Positions 30,054 to 40,429 of a stretch of 42,487 nt of DNA are shown piece by piece (positions within the stretch are counted from its first letter, which is position 1; each line of letters opens with the position of its first letter). Under the pieces are notes generated by a model. It did no database searches. It was not told where the DNA came from and was given only the letters and a program-made list of their open reading frames with translations. This DNA is from Mesorhizobium sp. LNHC252B00 (GTDB taxonomy: Bacteria > Pseudomonadota > Alphaproteobacteria > Rhizobiales > Rhizobiaceae), in NCBI RefSeq assembly GCF_000502955.1, contig NZ_AYWO01000007.1:215605-258091 (forward strand), in the 5' to 3' direction. Both the position numbers and the translations under genes were made by a program.

Positions 30054-30662
30054 ATGGACTTGTTGCGCCACAAGAAGACGGTCGCGAGCCGCGGCTTTCT
30101 CGACGATCAGTTCCTGATTGCCATGCCCGGCATGAAGGACGACCGTTTCACGCGCTCGGTCGTCTATATCTGCGCGCACTCAGATGAAGGCGCCATGGGG
30201 CTGATCATCAACCAGACGCAGCAAATGTTATTTCCGGATCTGCTCGTGCAACTGGGCATCATGAACGAACACGAGGCGATCCGCCTGCCGGCGCAAGCCC
30301 GTGACTTCGTCGTTCGCAATGGCGGGCCCGTGGATCGCAGTCGGGGCTTTGTCCTGCATTCGGGCGACTACCGGGTGGAATCCTCGCTGACCGTTTCGGA
30401 CGACATCTGCCTGACTGCGACCGTTGACATATTGCGCGCCATATCGTCCGGGCGCGGTCCTCGTCACGCACTGATGGCGCTCGGCTATTCCGGCTGGGGC
30501 GCCGGCCAGCTGGAGACCGAGATCGCCGAGAATGGCTGGCTGACTTGCCCGGCCAATGCCGAGCTTCTGTTCGACACCGACATCGAGCGCAAATACGACC
30601 GGATTCTCGCTGCGATCGGCATCGATCTCGCCCATCTCAGCCTCGCCGCCGGACACGCCTGA
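30054..30662 (+). CDS. YqgE/AlgH family protein
   Basis: 202 residues matching the YqgE/AlgH domain (DUF179): [59 protein letters not shown], and [20 protein letters not shown]. The role is poorly known; in Pseudomonas AlgH was once linked to alginate control. The frame opens at 29919, but the ATG at 30054 ([10 protein letters not shown]) is the likely start. There is no clear Shine-Dalgarno before it, so leaderless or weak initiation is possible. It runs towards the GGDEF/EAL gene. Confidence 0.93.
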   Translation: MDLLRHKKTVASRGFLDDQFLIAMPGMKDDRFTRSVVYICAHSDEGAMGLIINQTQQMLFPDLLVQLGIMNEHEAIRLPAQARDFVVRNGGPVDRSRGFVLHSGDYRVESSLTVSDDICLTATVDILRAISSGRGPRHALMALGYSGWGAGQLETEIAENGWLTCPANAELLFDTDIERKYDRILAAIGIDLAHLSLAAGHA

Positions 30663-30667
30663 GCTTC

Positions 30668-33583
30668 TCACGCTTGCGTCAGCGGATACTGCTCCTTCAG
30701 CGTCTTCAGCACCTGGTCGCCTGGCATTGGCGCGCCGAACATGAAGCTCTGCACGTATTCGCAGCCCATCTGGCGCAATTCCAGCGCATCGCTGTCGTCC
30801 GAAATGCCCTCGGCGACGACAGACAGGCCGAGTTCATGCGCCATGTTGACCATCGATTTGAGCAGCACCGCGCGCTTGGGTGTCTTGTCGTCGACGAAGC
30901 TCTTGTCGATCTTGATGGTGTCGAAAGGGAAACGCGTCAGATAGGCCAATGAGGAATAGCCGGTACCGAAATCGTCCAGCGACAGGCCGATGCCGAGCTG
31001 CTTCAGCTTGGTCAGCACATGGGCGGTCTGCTCGGGATTGTCCATCACCAGCGATTCGGTGAGCTCGAGCCGGAAGCAGCGCGGCTTCAGGTTTGCGCGG
31101 GCGATCACCGAGCGGACGTCGCTGACCAGGTCGCGGCGGATCAACTGGCGGCTGGACAGGTTGACCGAGACCGACAGCGGCGCGTCGCCGATCTGCTTTT
31201 GCCAGCTGGCGAGGTCTTCCGCCGCCTGCTGCATGGCGAACAGGCCGAGTTGCACGATCAACCCGCAGCTCTCGGCGACCGGGATGAAATCCGCCGGTGG
31301 GATCATGCCGCGGCGCGGATGGTCCCAGCGCAGCAGGGCTTCGAAGCCGGCGACGCTGCCATCCTCCAGCCGCACGATCGGCTGGTAGGCGAGCGTGAAC
31401 TCGCGCCGCTCGATGGCGCGGCGCAGGTCGGATTCGAATTGCAGCCGATCGGTGCCGACGGTGCGGAAGGCTGGCCGGAACGGCTCGATCCTGTCGCCGC
31501 CGAAGCGCTTGGCCTGATGCATGGCCAACTCGGCATCCTTGACCATGTCCTCGGCCGACATTTGCGGCGAGTTCCAGGTGATCAGTCCGATCGAGGCCGT
31601 CAGCACGATCTCGCGTTTGGCGAAGGTGATCGGATTGTTGATGGCATGCTTGATGGCGTCCGCGACTGCGGCGATGCGGGCGGGATCCTGTTCGGAAAGC
31701 AGCATCAGCGCGAACTGGTCGCCGGCAAAGCGCGACAGCGAATCCTTCGGCTTCAAGAGCCGGTGGAGGCGGCGCGCTATGGTCAAAAGGATGGTGTCGC
31801 CGGCAGAAATGCCGAGCCCGTCATTGACCTGCTTGAAACGGTCGATGTCGATGACGAACACGGTCGGGCGCACCTTCTCTTCAGTGCGGGCGATCGAGAT
31901 GATGGCTTCCAGCCGGTTCATCAGCAATTCGCGGTTCGGCAGGCCGGTCAGATTGTCGTGCACCGCATCGTGGAGCAGCCTTTCCTCGGATTTCTTCTGC
32001 TCGGTGACGTCGACCATGGTGCCGACGCAGCGGATGACTTCGCCGTCCGACCCGATCACCGGACGCGCGCGGAGCGAGAACCAATGATAATGGCCGTCGG
32101 CGCCGCGCAGTCGGAAGTTCTGTGACACCCGGCCACGCCGGTGTTCGAGCACCACGTCGAGCGTCGTGCGGAACGTGTCGCGGTCGTCGGCATGCAGCAC
32201 CGGCAGCCAGTTGCGTGCGGCACCACCGAGGCTGTTGGGCGCCAGGCCGAGTTGGATGCTGACATCGGGCTTGGTGACGACGCGGTCGCGCAGCACGTCC
32301 CAGTCCCAAACCGTGTCACCCGATCCGGCCACCGCCAGCGCCTGCCGTTCGAGGTCGGAGAACAGGCCCTGATGCAGCGCGCCGCCGGCAAAGGCATGCT
32401 GCATGACGGTGAAGCCGATCAACAGGATGATCAGGATCAGCCCGCCGCCCAAGGCCGGCTGGGCGATATCGTTGTCGAGCATGCCGGTGATCGCCATCCA
32501 CGATCCGCACAGCCACAACAGCACCATGACCCAACTGGGCACCAGCATGATGGCGCGGTCGTAGCCGCGTATGCCGAGGAAGATGATCAGGCCGAGCCCG
32601 GTCAGCGCGGTGGCGGCGAAGGACAGCCTGGCGATGCCGGCGGCGACCGCCGGGTCGACGATGGCGACGCCGGCGATCAGCACAAGTCCGAGGATCCAGA
32701 CCAATGCACCGTAGCTGAAATGGCCGTGCCATCGGTTGAGGTTGAGGTAGGCGAACAGGAACACCACGAAAGTTCCCGCCAGCGCCACTTCCGTTCCGGC
32801 GCGCCACATCTGCTCGTTGCCGGGCGATATCTCGATGATCTTGTTGAGGAAGCCGAAATCGACGCAGATATAGGCCAGCACGGCCCAGGCAAGTGCCGCG
32901 GTCGCTGGGAACATCGAGGTTCCCTTGACCACGAACAGGATGGTCAGGAACAGCGCCAGCAGGCCTGCAATGCCGATGACGATGCCGCGAAACAGCGTGT
33001 AGGAATTGACCGAGTCCTTGTAGGATTCCGGATCCCAGAGATAGACCTGAGGCAGCTTCGGCGAGGCCAGTTCGGCGATGAAGGTAATGACCGTGCCGGG
33101 GTTCAGCGTCACCCGGAACACGTCGGCGTCGGGGCTGGTCTGGCGGTCGAGCGCGAAGCCTTCGCTGGGCGTGATGGCGGCGATGCGGGTCGAGCCGAGA
33201 TCCGGCCAGAAGATGCCTGAATTCACCAGTCGGAAATGCGGTGCGACGATCAGCCTGTCGAGCTGCTGGTCGGTGGTGTTGGCCAGCGCGAACACCGCCC
33301 AGTCGCCGGTCGAACGCGCGTCATTGGCCTCGACCTCGATGCGCCTCACGATGCCGTCCGGACCCGGAGCGGTCGACACCTGGAAATTCTCGCCCTGGTT
33401 CCGATAGATCTCGACGGCACCGGAAAGGTCGAGCGCGACGTCGTCGCGGGCAATCTTGATCGGCTCGACTGCGAAGGCAGAGTTCGCCGCGCACAGCGTC
33501 AGCATTGTCGCGATGACAAAGGCGAACAGCAGCCCGTTTCGCAGGAAATTCGTCAAAAAAATCAGTCCTTCGTTCCAACGCAC
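30668..33583 (-). CDS. Membrane-bound GGDEF/EAL protein (c-di-GMP enzyme, cyclase motif degenerate)
   Basis: 971 residues. A signal or anchor (residues 11-38), a periplasmic domain with beta-rich DISM-like features to about 195, seven or eight membrane helices (about 198-397), a PAS domain (about 412-530), a GGDEF domain (about 540-705) and an EAL domain (about 715-960). The cyclase motif reads A620-GDQF rather than GGDEF, so diguanylate cyclase activity is doubtful. The EAL side has E748-AL, LTESLV, DDFGTGYSS, IDKSFV and VVAEGI, so it may be a working c-di-GMP phosphodiesterase. Starts: GTG at 33583 overlaps the GNAT stop; TTG at 33556 follows AAGGA and would remove the overlap. Either is possible. 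Confidence 0.93.
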   Translation of the reverse strand: MRWNEGLIFLTNFLRNGLLFAFVIATMLTLCAANSAFAVEPIKIARDDVALDLSGAVEIYRNQGENFQVSTAPGPDGIVRRIEVEANDARSTGDWAVFALANTTDQQLDRLIVAPHFRLVNSGIFWPDLGSTRIAAITPSEGFALDRQTSPDADVFRVTLNPGTVITFIAELASPKLPQVYLWDPESYKDSVNSYTLFRGIVIGIAGLLALFLTILFVVKGTSMFPATAALAWAVLAYICVDFGFLNKIIEISPGNEQMWRAGTEVALAGTFVVFLFAYLNLNRWHGHFSYGALVWILGLVLIAGVAIVDPAVAAGIARLSFAATALTGLGLIIFLGIRGYDRAIMLVPSWVMVLLWLCGSWMAITGMLDNDIAQPALGGGLILIILLIGFTVMQHAFAGGALHQGLFSDLERQALAVAGSGDTVWDWDVLRDRVVTKPDVSIQLGLAPNSLGGAARNWLPVLHADDRDTFRTTLDVVLEHRRGRVSQNFRLRGADGHYHWFSLRARPVIGSDGEVIRCVGTMVDVTEQKKSEERLLHDAVHDNLTGLPNRELLMNRLEAIISIARTEEKVRPTVFVIDIDRFKQVNDGLGISAGDTILLTIARRLHRLLKPKDSLSRFAGDQFALMLLSEQDPARIAAVADAIKHAINNPITFAKREIVLTASIGLITWNSPQMSAEDMVKDAELAMHQAKRFGGDRIEPFRPAFRTVGTDRLQFESDLRRAIERREFTLAYQPIVRLEDGSVAGFEALLRWDHPRRGMIPPADFIPVAESCGLIVQLGLFAMQQAAEDLASWQKQIGDAPLSVSVNLSSRQLIRRDLVSDVRSVIARANLKPRCFRLELTESLVMDNPEQTAHVLTKLKQLGIGLSLDDFGTGYSSLAYLTRFPFDTIKIDKSFVDDKTPKRAVLLKSMVNMAHELGLSVVAEGISDDSDALELRQMGCEYVQSFMFGAPMPGDQVLKTLKEQYPLTQA

Positions 33584-34158
33584 GGCGGATCGTCTGCGAT
33601 CCGGGCATAGAGGTAGTGGTCCTGCCAGATGCCGTTGATCCTGAGATAGGATCGCAGAAGTCCTTCGCGCCGGAATCCGGCTTTTTCAAGCACGCGGATC
33701 GACCTGATATTGTCGGGAATACAGGCCGCTTCGATCCGGTGCAACCTCAGCGTATCGAAGGCGAAGCGGGTCACCACCTTGACTGCGTCGGTCATCAGAC
33801 CGCGGCCGCCAAAGCGTTCGCCGATCCAGTAGCCGACATGGCCGCTTTGCGAGACGCCATGGCGTATGTTGCCGAGCGTGATGCCGCCCGCCAGTTTGCC
33901 GCTGCTGCCTTCGAAGATGAAGAAGGCGATGGCCGTCCCCTGCGCATAGTCTTCGCGGTAGCGGCTGATGCGAAGCCGCCACGCATTGCGGTCGAGTTCG
34001 TCGGGAGTCCAGCGCGGCTCCCAAGGTTCCAGGAAGGCGCGGCTTTCACCGCGCACCGCCGCCCACTCGCGGTAATCATTGGTGAATGGCACGCGCAGTG
34101 TGACGCGGTCGCCTTTCAGCGCCGGTAGGTCACGGCGGAAGAAAGGGAGCGCGAACAT
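33562..34158 (-). CDS. RimJ/RimL-type GNAT N-acetyltransferase
   Basis: 198 residues of GNAT fold: GDRVTLRVPFTNDYREWAAVR, AFFIFEGSSGKLAGGITLGN, GYWIGERFGGRGLMTDAVKV (acetyl-CoA site, Q/RxxGxG/A type) and RIEAACIPDNIRSIRVLEKAGFRREG. RimJ/RimL proteins acetylate ribosomal protein N termini, but many homologues act on other amines. The start at 34158 (MFALPFFRR) sits 16 bases after the M16 peptidase stop, so these two and perhaps the EAL gene are one transcript. Confidence 0.92.
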   Translation of the reverse strand: MFALPFFRRDLPALKGDRVTLRVPFTNDYREWAAVRGESRAFLEPWEPRWTPDELDRNAWRLRISRYREDYAQGTAIAFFIFEGSSGKLAGGITLGNIRHGVSQSGHVGYWIGERFGGRGLMTDAVKVVTRFAFDTLRLHRIEAACIPDNIRSIRVLEKAGFRREGLLRSYLRINGIWQDHYLYARIADDPPCVGTKD

Positions 34159-34173
34159 GGCGCTTTGAGGGGC

Positions 34174-35466
34174 TTAGACGGCGAGCTTGCGGGCCGTGGT
34201 CTGCGTGCCTGCGAGCGATTCGAGGATCGCCTCGTATGGCGCCAGTGTGCCCACGGGCCCGACAGCGGTAAGCGTCGGCTTGGTCGAGAACAATCGCGAC
34301 GACAGATCGGTCAGCCGCTCGATCGTCAGCGCCGCCAGCCGTTCCATCAATTCCTCCTTGGCGATCGGCCGGCCGAACAGAAGCAGTTGCCGTGCGATCT
34401 GCGAAGCCCGGCTGGCCGGGCTTTCGGCGGACATGATCAGCCCGGCGCGATATTGCGCACGCGCACGGTCGAGTTCTTCCTGCAGGATGTTCTCGCCGGC
34501 CTTCTGCAGTTCGTCGATGATGACAGGGACCAGTTCGGCGATATCGCTCTGGCCGGTGGCGGCATGGACGCCGAAGACGCCTGTGTCGGAAAAGCCCCAA
34601 TGGAAGGCATAGACCGAATAGCACAGGCCGCGTTTTTCGCGGACCTCCTGGAACAGGCGCGACGACATGCCGCCGCCGAGGATCATCGACAGCACCTGCG
34701 AGGCATAGAAGTCGCGCACATGATAGGCGCGGCCTTCGAACCCAAGCACGATCTGCGCGTCCATCAGGTCGCGGTCCTCGCGGAAATCGCCGCCGATATA
34801 TTGCGCATATTGCGGGATGGTGCTGTCGGCCTTGCTGCGGAAGCCGCCGAGCTGCTTTTCGACCTCGCGCACGAAATTGTCGTGCTTGATGTCGCCGGCA
34901 GCGACAATCACCATGCGCTCGGCGCCATATTGCCTTTCGATGAAATCGTGCAACTGCCTTGAGGTGAAGGATTTGACGGTTTCCGGCGTGCCCAGGATCG
35001 AGCGTCCGATCGTCTGGTGGCGAAACGCCGTCTCCGTGAAACGGTCGAAGACGATGTCGTCGGGCGTGTCGTGCGCGGCCCCGATCTCCTGCAGGATCAC
35101 ATGCTGCTCGCGTTCGAGTTCCTGTGGGTCGAACTCGGACTCCTGCAGGATGTCGGCAAGAATGTCGACGGCCAGCGGCACATCGTCGGAGAGCACCCTG
35201 GCATAGTAGGAGGTGGTTTCGACGCTGGTGGCGGCGTTGATCTCACCGCCGACGTCCTCGATCTCCGAGGCTATTTCGAAGGCGCTTCGCCTATTGGTAC
35301 CCTTGAACGCCATGTGCTCGAGCAGATGGGCCATGCCATGCTCGTTGTCACGTTCATTGCGAGCACCCGACTTGACCCAGGCTCCAAGGGCAACCGATTC
35401 GATACTTTGAAGGGTTTCGGTGGCGACTGTCAGGCCGTTCGACAGACGGCTTACCTCAACACCCAT
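34174..35466 (-). CDS. M16 family zinc peptidase (mitochondrial-processing-peptidase-like)
   Basis: 430 residues. The inverted zinc motif HxxEH is H47-LLEH-51 in GMAHLLEHMAFKGT, and the third ligand glutamate is expected about 75 residues on, in the AVDILADILQESEF/ELEREQHVILQEI region. The domain pair with YSVYAFHWGFSDTGVFGVHA is typical of PqqL/MPP-beta-like proteases. Substrates are unknown. The frame opens at 35586 within thrC, but the ATG at 35466 (MGVEVSRLSNG) with AGGGAG upstream is preferred. It follows thrC by 14 bases; this order is common in rhizobia. Confidence 0.95.
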   Translation of the reverse strand: MGVEVSRLSNGLTVATETLQSIESVALGAWVKSGARNERDNEHGMAHLLEHMAFKGTNRRSAFEIASEIEDVGGEINAATSVETTSYYARVLSDDVPLAVDILADILQESEFDPQELEREQHVILQEIGAAHDTPDDIVFDRFTETAFRHQTIGRSILGTPETVKSFTSRQLHDFIERQYGAERMVIVAAGDIKHDNFVREVEKQLGGFRSKADSTIPQYAQYIGGDFREDRDLMDAQIVLGFEGRAYHVRDFYASQVLSMILGGGMSSRLFQEVREKRGLCYSVYAFHWGFSDTGVFGVHAATGQSDIAELVPVIIDELQKAGENILQEELDRARAQYRAGLIMSAESPASRASQIARQLLLFGRPIAKEELMERLAALTIERLTDLSSRLFSTKPTLTAVGPVGTLAPYEAILESLAGTQTTARKLAV

Positions 35467-35480
35467 ATGGCTACTACTCC

Positions 35481-36878
35481 CTAACGCGCCGCCCGCGCGC
35501 GGCGGCCGACGTAATCTTCCACCATTTTCAGGTCGGATGGAAGTACCGTGTATTTTTCCTCGGATGTCATCAACCCCCCTAGCCATGCGGGCAGTGCGGG
35601 CGACACGCCGCTGGCGGCTTCGACGGCGGCCGGAAACTTTGCCGGGTGGGCGGTGCCCAGTACCACCATCGGCACGGCGCCTGACGCCTTGCCCGCCGCG
35701 ACATGCACGGCTGCCGCGGTGTGCGGATCGAGCAGGTAGTTGCTGGCCGCGAGCGTCGAGCGGATGGTGGCGGCGACCTCATCCATATCGGCCCGGTCTG
35801 CATCGAATTCGGAGCGCATCCCGACGATTTGCTGGGGCTCGATGGTGAAAGCGCCGGACTGCTTCAGACTGTCCATGTAGCGCCGCACCGTCGCGGCGTT
35901 GCGACCAGAGGCCTCGAACAGCAAGCGTTCGAAATTGGACGACACCTGGATGTCCATCGACGGAGACGTGGTCGCAAAGACGCCTTTGGTGCGGTATTCG
36001 CCGGTCGCGAAGGTCCGCGCCAGGATGTCGTTGTCGTTGGTGGCGATGACCAGCCGTTCGATCGGCAAGCCCATCTTCTTGGCTGCGTAGCCGGCGAAGA
36101 TATCGCCGAAATTGCCGGTCGGCACCGTGAAGGAGACCGGCCTGTCCGGGGCGCCGAGCGACAGCGCCGAGGAAAAATAATAGACGATCTGGGCCATGAT
36201 ACGGGCCCAGTTGATCGAATTGACGCCGGAAAGCGCAACCCGGTCGCGAAAGCTATGATCGTTGAACATATCCTTGAGCAGGCCCTGGCAATCGTCGAAA
36301 TTACCTTCGATCGCCAGCGCGTGGACGTTCTCAGCCGTCGATGTCGTCATCTGCCGCTGCTGCACCGGCGAGACGCGGCCGTGCGGGAAAAGGATGAAGA
36401 TGTCGGTGCGGCTGCGCCCGGCAAACGCATCGATTGCCGCCCCACCGGTATCGCCCGAGGTGGCACCGACGATGGTGGCGTGCTGATCGCGTTCGGTAAG
36501 CACGTGGTCCATCAGCCGGGCCAGAAGCTGCATCGCCACGTCCTTGAAGGCAAGCGTCGGCCCGTGGAAGAGCTCCAGGATGAAGGTGTTGGGGCCGGTT
36601 TGCACCAGCGGGCAGACGGCCTCGTGGCGGAAGGTGGCGTAGGCTTCGCGCACCAGCCGTTCGAAGACCGATGCCGGGATCTCGTCGCCGAGAAACGGCG
36701 ACAGCACGCGGATGGCAAGATCGGGATAGGCAAGGCCGCGCATGGCTCGGATCTCGGCCGCGGAAAACCGCGGCCACTCGCGCGGCACATAGAGCCCGCC
36801 GTCGCGCGCCAGGCCAGCCAGCACGGCGTCGGAAAATCCAAGAACGGGGGCTTCGCCTCGGGTACTCACATATTGCAT
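35481..36878 (-). CDS. thrC: Threonine synthase
   Basis: 465 residues. ThrC turns O-phosphohomoserine into threonine with PLP. The PLP lysine is K112 in ELFHGPTLAFKDVAMQLLA, and other blocks are ATSGDTGGAAIDAF, VNSINWARIMAQIVYYF, VPTGNFGDIFAGY and HPAKFPAAVEAASG. This is the longer bacterial/fungal type with an N-terminal MQYVSTRGEAPVLGF. The ATG at 36878 has no strong ribosome site. It is the first gene of a minus-strand block with the M16 peptidase and GNAT. Its partner thrB is elsewhere in the window. Confidence 0.97.
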   Translation of the reverse strand: MQYVSTRGEAPVLGFSDAVLAGLARDGGLYVPREWPRFSAAEIRAMRGLAYPDLAIRVLSPFLGDEIPASVFERLVREAYATFRHEAVCPLVQTGPNTFILELFHGPTLAFKDVAMQLLARLMDHVLTERDQHATIVGATSGDTGGAAIDAFAGRSRTDIFILFPHGRVSPVQQRQMTTSTAENVHALAIEGNFDDCQGLLKDMFNDHSFRDRVALSGVNSINWARIMAQIVYYFSSALSLGAPDRPVSFTVPTGNFGDIFAGYAAKKMGLPIERLVIATNDNDILARTFATGEYRTKGVFATTSPSMDIQVSSNFERLLFEASGRNAATVRRYMDSLKQSGAFTIEPQQIVGMRSEFDADRADMDEVAATIRSTLAASNYLLDPHTAAAVHVAAGKASGAVPMVVLGTAHPAKFPAAVEAASGVSPALPAWLGGLMTSEEKYTVLPSDLKMVEDYVGRRARAAR

Positions 36879-37006
36879 ATCACAAATCCGTTACTGCTTG
36901 GCTTTTCCGTCCACTGCAAGGTGGTTAATTTCTGCGCTGGCTCAGTCGCATTTTTGCCGCGCGGTTGATATACGTCACCAGCTTTGCGAGAGGGAAGTGC
37001 AGTTTC

Positions 37007-37735
37007 ATGGTGTTTCGTACATTTAGTGGTCGCTTTTTGGCGGGTCTTGCGCTCACCGGCTTTATGCTTGCCGCCGCCGGCTGCCAATCGGGCGACAATG
37101 GCATTCTGAACCTCGGCTTTGGCAAGAAGGACCCGACGGCGCCACCGCCGCCGCAGGATCCCAAAATACTGGCCAGCCAGTTGCAAGCCTATTGTCCCAG
37201 AGTGACGGTGCGTGACGGCACGGCCTTCTTCAACACCTATTCCAAGGACGTCCAGAAGCCCAGGCCCAAGCTCAAGAAGACGGGCGACGCCGCGCAGGAT
37301 GCCGCCGCCCAGGCCGCGGCCGACGCCGCCGCTGCTGCTCCGCCCGACGAGTCTGCGAACATCGTCTACCAGGCATCGGTCAGCGACGTGACGCGCGACT
37401 GCAGCCGTGCCAACGGCCAGCTGACGATGAAGATCGCGGTCGCGGGCAAGATTGTGCCGGGGCCGAAGTTCTCGCCCGGCAACATCACCATGCCAATTCG
37501 CATCGCCGTGATGCACGGTGCCGAGGTCCTCTACTCGCAAATCCACCAATATCAGGTCCAGGTCACCGATCCCTCGGTCGCCACCCAGTTCGTCTTCACC
37601 GATTCCAATGTTGTCGTGCCCGAGCCGACGGCGCAGGACTATCAAGTCTTTGCCGGCTATGATGAAAACGCGCCGAAGGCGACGACGGACAAGCCTAAGA
37701 AGACCCGCAGGAAGAAAGCTGCCGCGACGAACTAA
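37007..37735 (+). CDS. Predicted lipoprotein, unknown function
   Basis: 242 residues. A lipoprotein signal (MVFRTFSGRFLAGLALTGFM, then LAAAGC with Cys26 in the lipobox) points to the inner leaflet of the outer membrane or the periplasm. The mature part has a proline patch after KKDPTA, an alanine-rich linker near residue 95-110, and a C-terminal half of beta character (LTMKIAVAGKIVPGPKFSPG, TQFVFTDSNVVVPEPTAQDY), ending in a basic KKTRRKKAAATN. I recall such a protein beside thrC only as hypothetical in Rhizobiales. GAGAGGGAAG precedes the ATG at 37007. A bidirectional terminator follows. Confidence 0.75.
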   Translation: MVFRTFSGRFLAGLALTGFMLAAAGCQSGDNGILNLGFGKKDPTAPPPPQDPKILASQLQAYCPRVTVRDGTAFFNTYSKDVQKPRPKLKKTGDAAQDAAAQAAADAAAAAPPDESANIVYQASVSDVTRDCSRANGQLTMKIAVAGKIVPGPKFSPGNITMPIRIAVMHGAEVLYSQIHQYQVQVTDPSVATQFVFTDSNVVVPEPTAQDYQVFAGYDENAPKATTDKPKKTRRKKAAATN

Positions 37736-37752
37736 GTCTCGGCATTTGGATG

Positions 37753-37778
37753 AAGCGTGCGTCGCGGCGCACGCTTTT
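37753..37778. terminator. Bidirectional terminator between convergent lipoprotein and HAD genes
   Basis: AAGCGTGCG (37753-37761), loop TCGCGG, CGCACGCTT (37768-37776), then TT. It is a perfect 9-bp stem flanked by Ts on the plus side. It falls in the 42-base gap between convergent stops and so can serve both genes; the T tail is short. Confidence 0.7.
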
Positions 37779-38467
37779 CAGGCATCCGCCGACCACTCCG
37801 ACAGCGCTGCGATCACGCTTTTCAGCTCTGCCCAGCGCCGTATCACCGTCTCGGCGCCGGCTTCGGTCAGCGCGTCGGCATGGCCGGGATAGCTGTGGGC
37901 GGCGCCGGTGAAGCCGATCACCCGCATGCCGGCCGTCCTGGCGCCATGGACGCCGTGCACGGAATCCTCGATGACGAACGTGTTCGCCGGGTTTGCGTTG
38001 AGTTTCTCCGCCGCAAACAGGAACACGTCTGGGGCAGGCTTGGTTTTTCCGGTCGGTGTTTCCATCGCGGAAAAAATGCGGTCCTTGAAGAAGGGCATCA
38101 GGTGAACCTTCTCCAGCATGAATTCGATGCGCTCGGAGCGCGAATTCGAGCAGACGCAGTGCGGCGCGGTGACCGCGGCGACTGCCTCGCGCGCGCCATC
38201 GATGGCACGTACGTTGCTGCGCAATTTGCGGTCGACCAATTCTTCGGCGCGGTCGATCAACGATACCTGGAACGGGATGCTGGACTTCTCCTCGACCCGT
38301 ATCATGATGTCCTTGAACGTCAGACCAGCGTAGGTCTCGGCGAGTTCTTCCGCAGAGATTTCGTACCCGGCTAAGGTCAGCAGCTCCGCCTCGACGCGGG
38401 CGGCAATGATTTCGGAATCGACGAGCACGCCGTCGCAATCGAAGATGACAAGGTCTGGCTGGGGCAT
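37778..38467 (-). CDS. HAD superfamily phosphatase (beta-phosphoglucomutase/phosphoglycolate-phosphatase-like)
   Basis: 229 residues with HAD motifs I (VIFDCDGVLVDSEIIA, the nucleophile Asp), II (CSNSRSERIEFML), III (GKTKPAPDVFLFAAEKL) and IV (FVIEDSVHGVHGARTAGM), and a helical cap between I and II. Such enzymes remove phosphate from small sugars or related molecules; the substrate is not evident. The ATG at 38467 starts MPQPDLV. It is divergent from ccrM across 163 bases. Confidence 0.93.
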   Translation of the reverse strand: MPQPDLVIFDCDGVLVDSEIIAARVEAELLTLAGYEISAEELAETYAGLTFKDIMIRVEEKSSIPFQVSLIDRAEELVDRKLRSNVRAIDGAREAVAAVTAPHCVCSNSRSERIEFMLEKVHLMPFFKDRIFSAMETPTGKTKPAPDVFLFAAEKLNANPANTFVIEDSVHGVHGARTAGMRVIGFTGAAHSYPGHADALTEAGAETVIRRWAELKSVIAALSEWSADA

Positions 38468-38581
38468 GGTGATCCGGACAATGGGAGGATGAAGGGCCTC
38501 GGGAGGTGAGGCGGCGCGGCATACACCAACAGGGCCACCTTCGCAAACTCGGCAGTCTTCACCGAATATTTACGCTGATCG

Positions 38582-38589
38582 GTAACCAT
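38582..38589 (+). promoter_or_regulatory. Candidate CtrA half site upstream of ccrM
   Basis: GTAACCAT matches seven of eight bases of the CtrA half-site form TTAACCAT known from Caulobacter and relatives, about 40 bases before the ccrM ATG; a further TAA-rich stretch lies between. ccrM is CtrA-regulated in Caulobacter, so the match is suggestive only. One short motif is weak evidence. Confidence 0.3.
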
Positions 38590-38609
38590 AACAGAGAGTA
38601 AAACAGTAA

Positions 38610-39764
<1,155 letters not shown>

Positions 39765-39817
39765 TCTCCTGCCAATTGCTACGAAAGTAGCAACGCAACG
39801 GATCGCTGCGGTTCAAA

Positions 39818-40429
39818 TCACGCCTTGATTCCAAGGCGTTGAAGGTCTGCTTGAAGCGTCTTCGCATCGGTGAACAGCACCGACTGCCAGCCTGCCGCCT
39901 TGGCGCCGTCGACATTCTTCTGGCTGTCGTCGATGAACAGCGTGGCCGATGGCTCCAGCCCGAATGCGGCGACGTGATGGTCGTAAATGCCGCGATCCGG
40001 CTTGATCATGCCGATCTCGCCCGAGATGGTGACGCCGCGCGGCCGCTCGAGAAAATCGAAGCGCTCGCGGGCCTCGGCCAGCGTGTCGCTGGCGAAGTTG
40101 GTCAGCATGGTCACGTCGTGGCCGCTCTCGATCAGGCCGACCATGATGGCGACGCTGTCTTCGTAGGCATGCGGCACCATTTCGTGCCAGTGGCGGCGGA
40201 AACCGCGGATGTTTTCCGCTTGATCGGGATGGTCCGCTATCAGCAGCGCCTCGGCCTCTTCCCAGGTCCGGCCGCGATCCTGCTCGATGTTCCAGTCATG
40301 CGTGCAGACATTGTCGAAAAACCACTTTCTCTCCTCGGCATCCGGAATGAGGCGGCTGAACGGAATGTTGGGATCGTAGTGGATCAGCACTCTGCCGATG
40401 TCGAAAACGATGTGGCGTATTTCAGTCAT
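39818..40429 (-). CDS. HAD family hydrolase (subfamily IA, YihX-like)
   Basis: 203 residues: HIVFDIGRVLIHYDP (motif I, with Asp10 and Gly where most relatives have a second Asp), TMLTNFASDTLAEARERF (motif II), GMIKPDRGIYDHHVAAFG (motif III) and LFIDDSQKNVDGAKAAGW (motif IV). This form is shared with sugar-phosphate and haloacid-type HADs; the substrate is unknown. The ATG at 40429 follows AAAGAGG. It overlaps the mutY stop by 8 bases, so it is likely co-transcribed with mutY. The frame also opens at GTG 40444. Confidence 0.92.
   Translation of the reverse strand: MTEIRHIVFDIGRVLIHYDPNIPFSRLIPDAEERKWFFDNVCTHDWNIEQDRGRTWEEAEALLIADHPDQAENIRGFRRHWHEMVPHAYEDSVAIMVGLIESGHDVTMLTNFASDTLAEARERFDFLERPRGVTISGEIGMIKPDRGIYDHHVAAFGLEPSATLFIDDSQKNVDGAKAAGWQSVLFTDAKTLQADLQRLGIKA

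Noticed and set aside
31019..32125. Long plus-strand frames opposite the GGDEF/EAL gene
   Set aside because: Shadows of the minus-strand coding frame.
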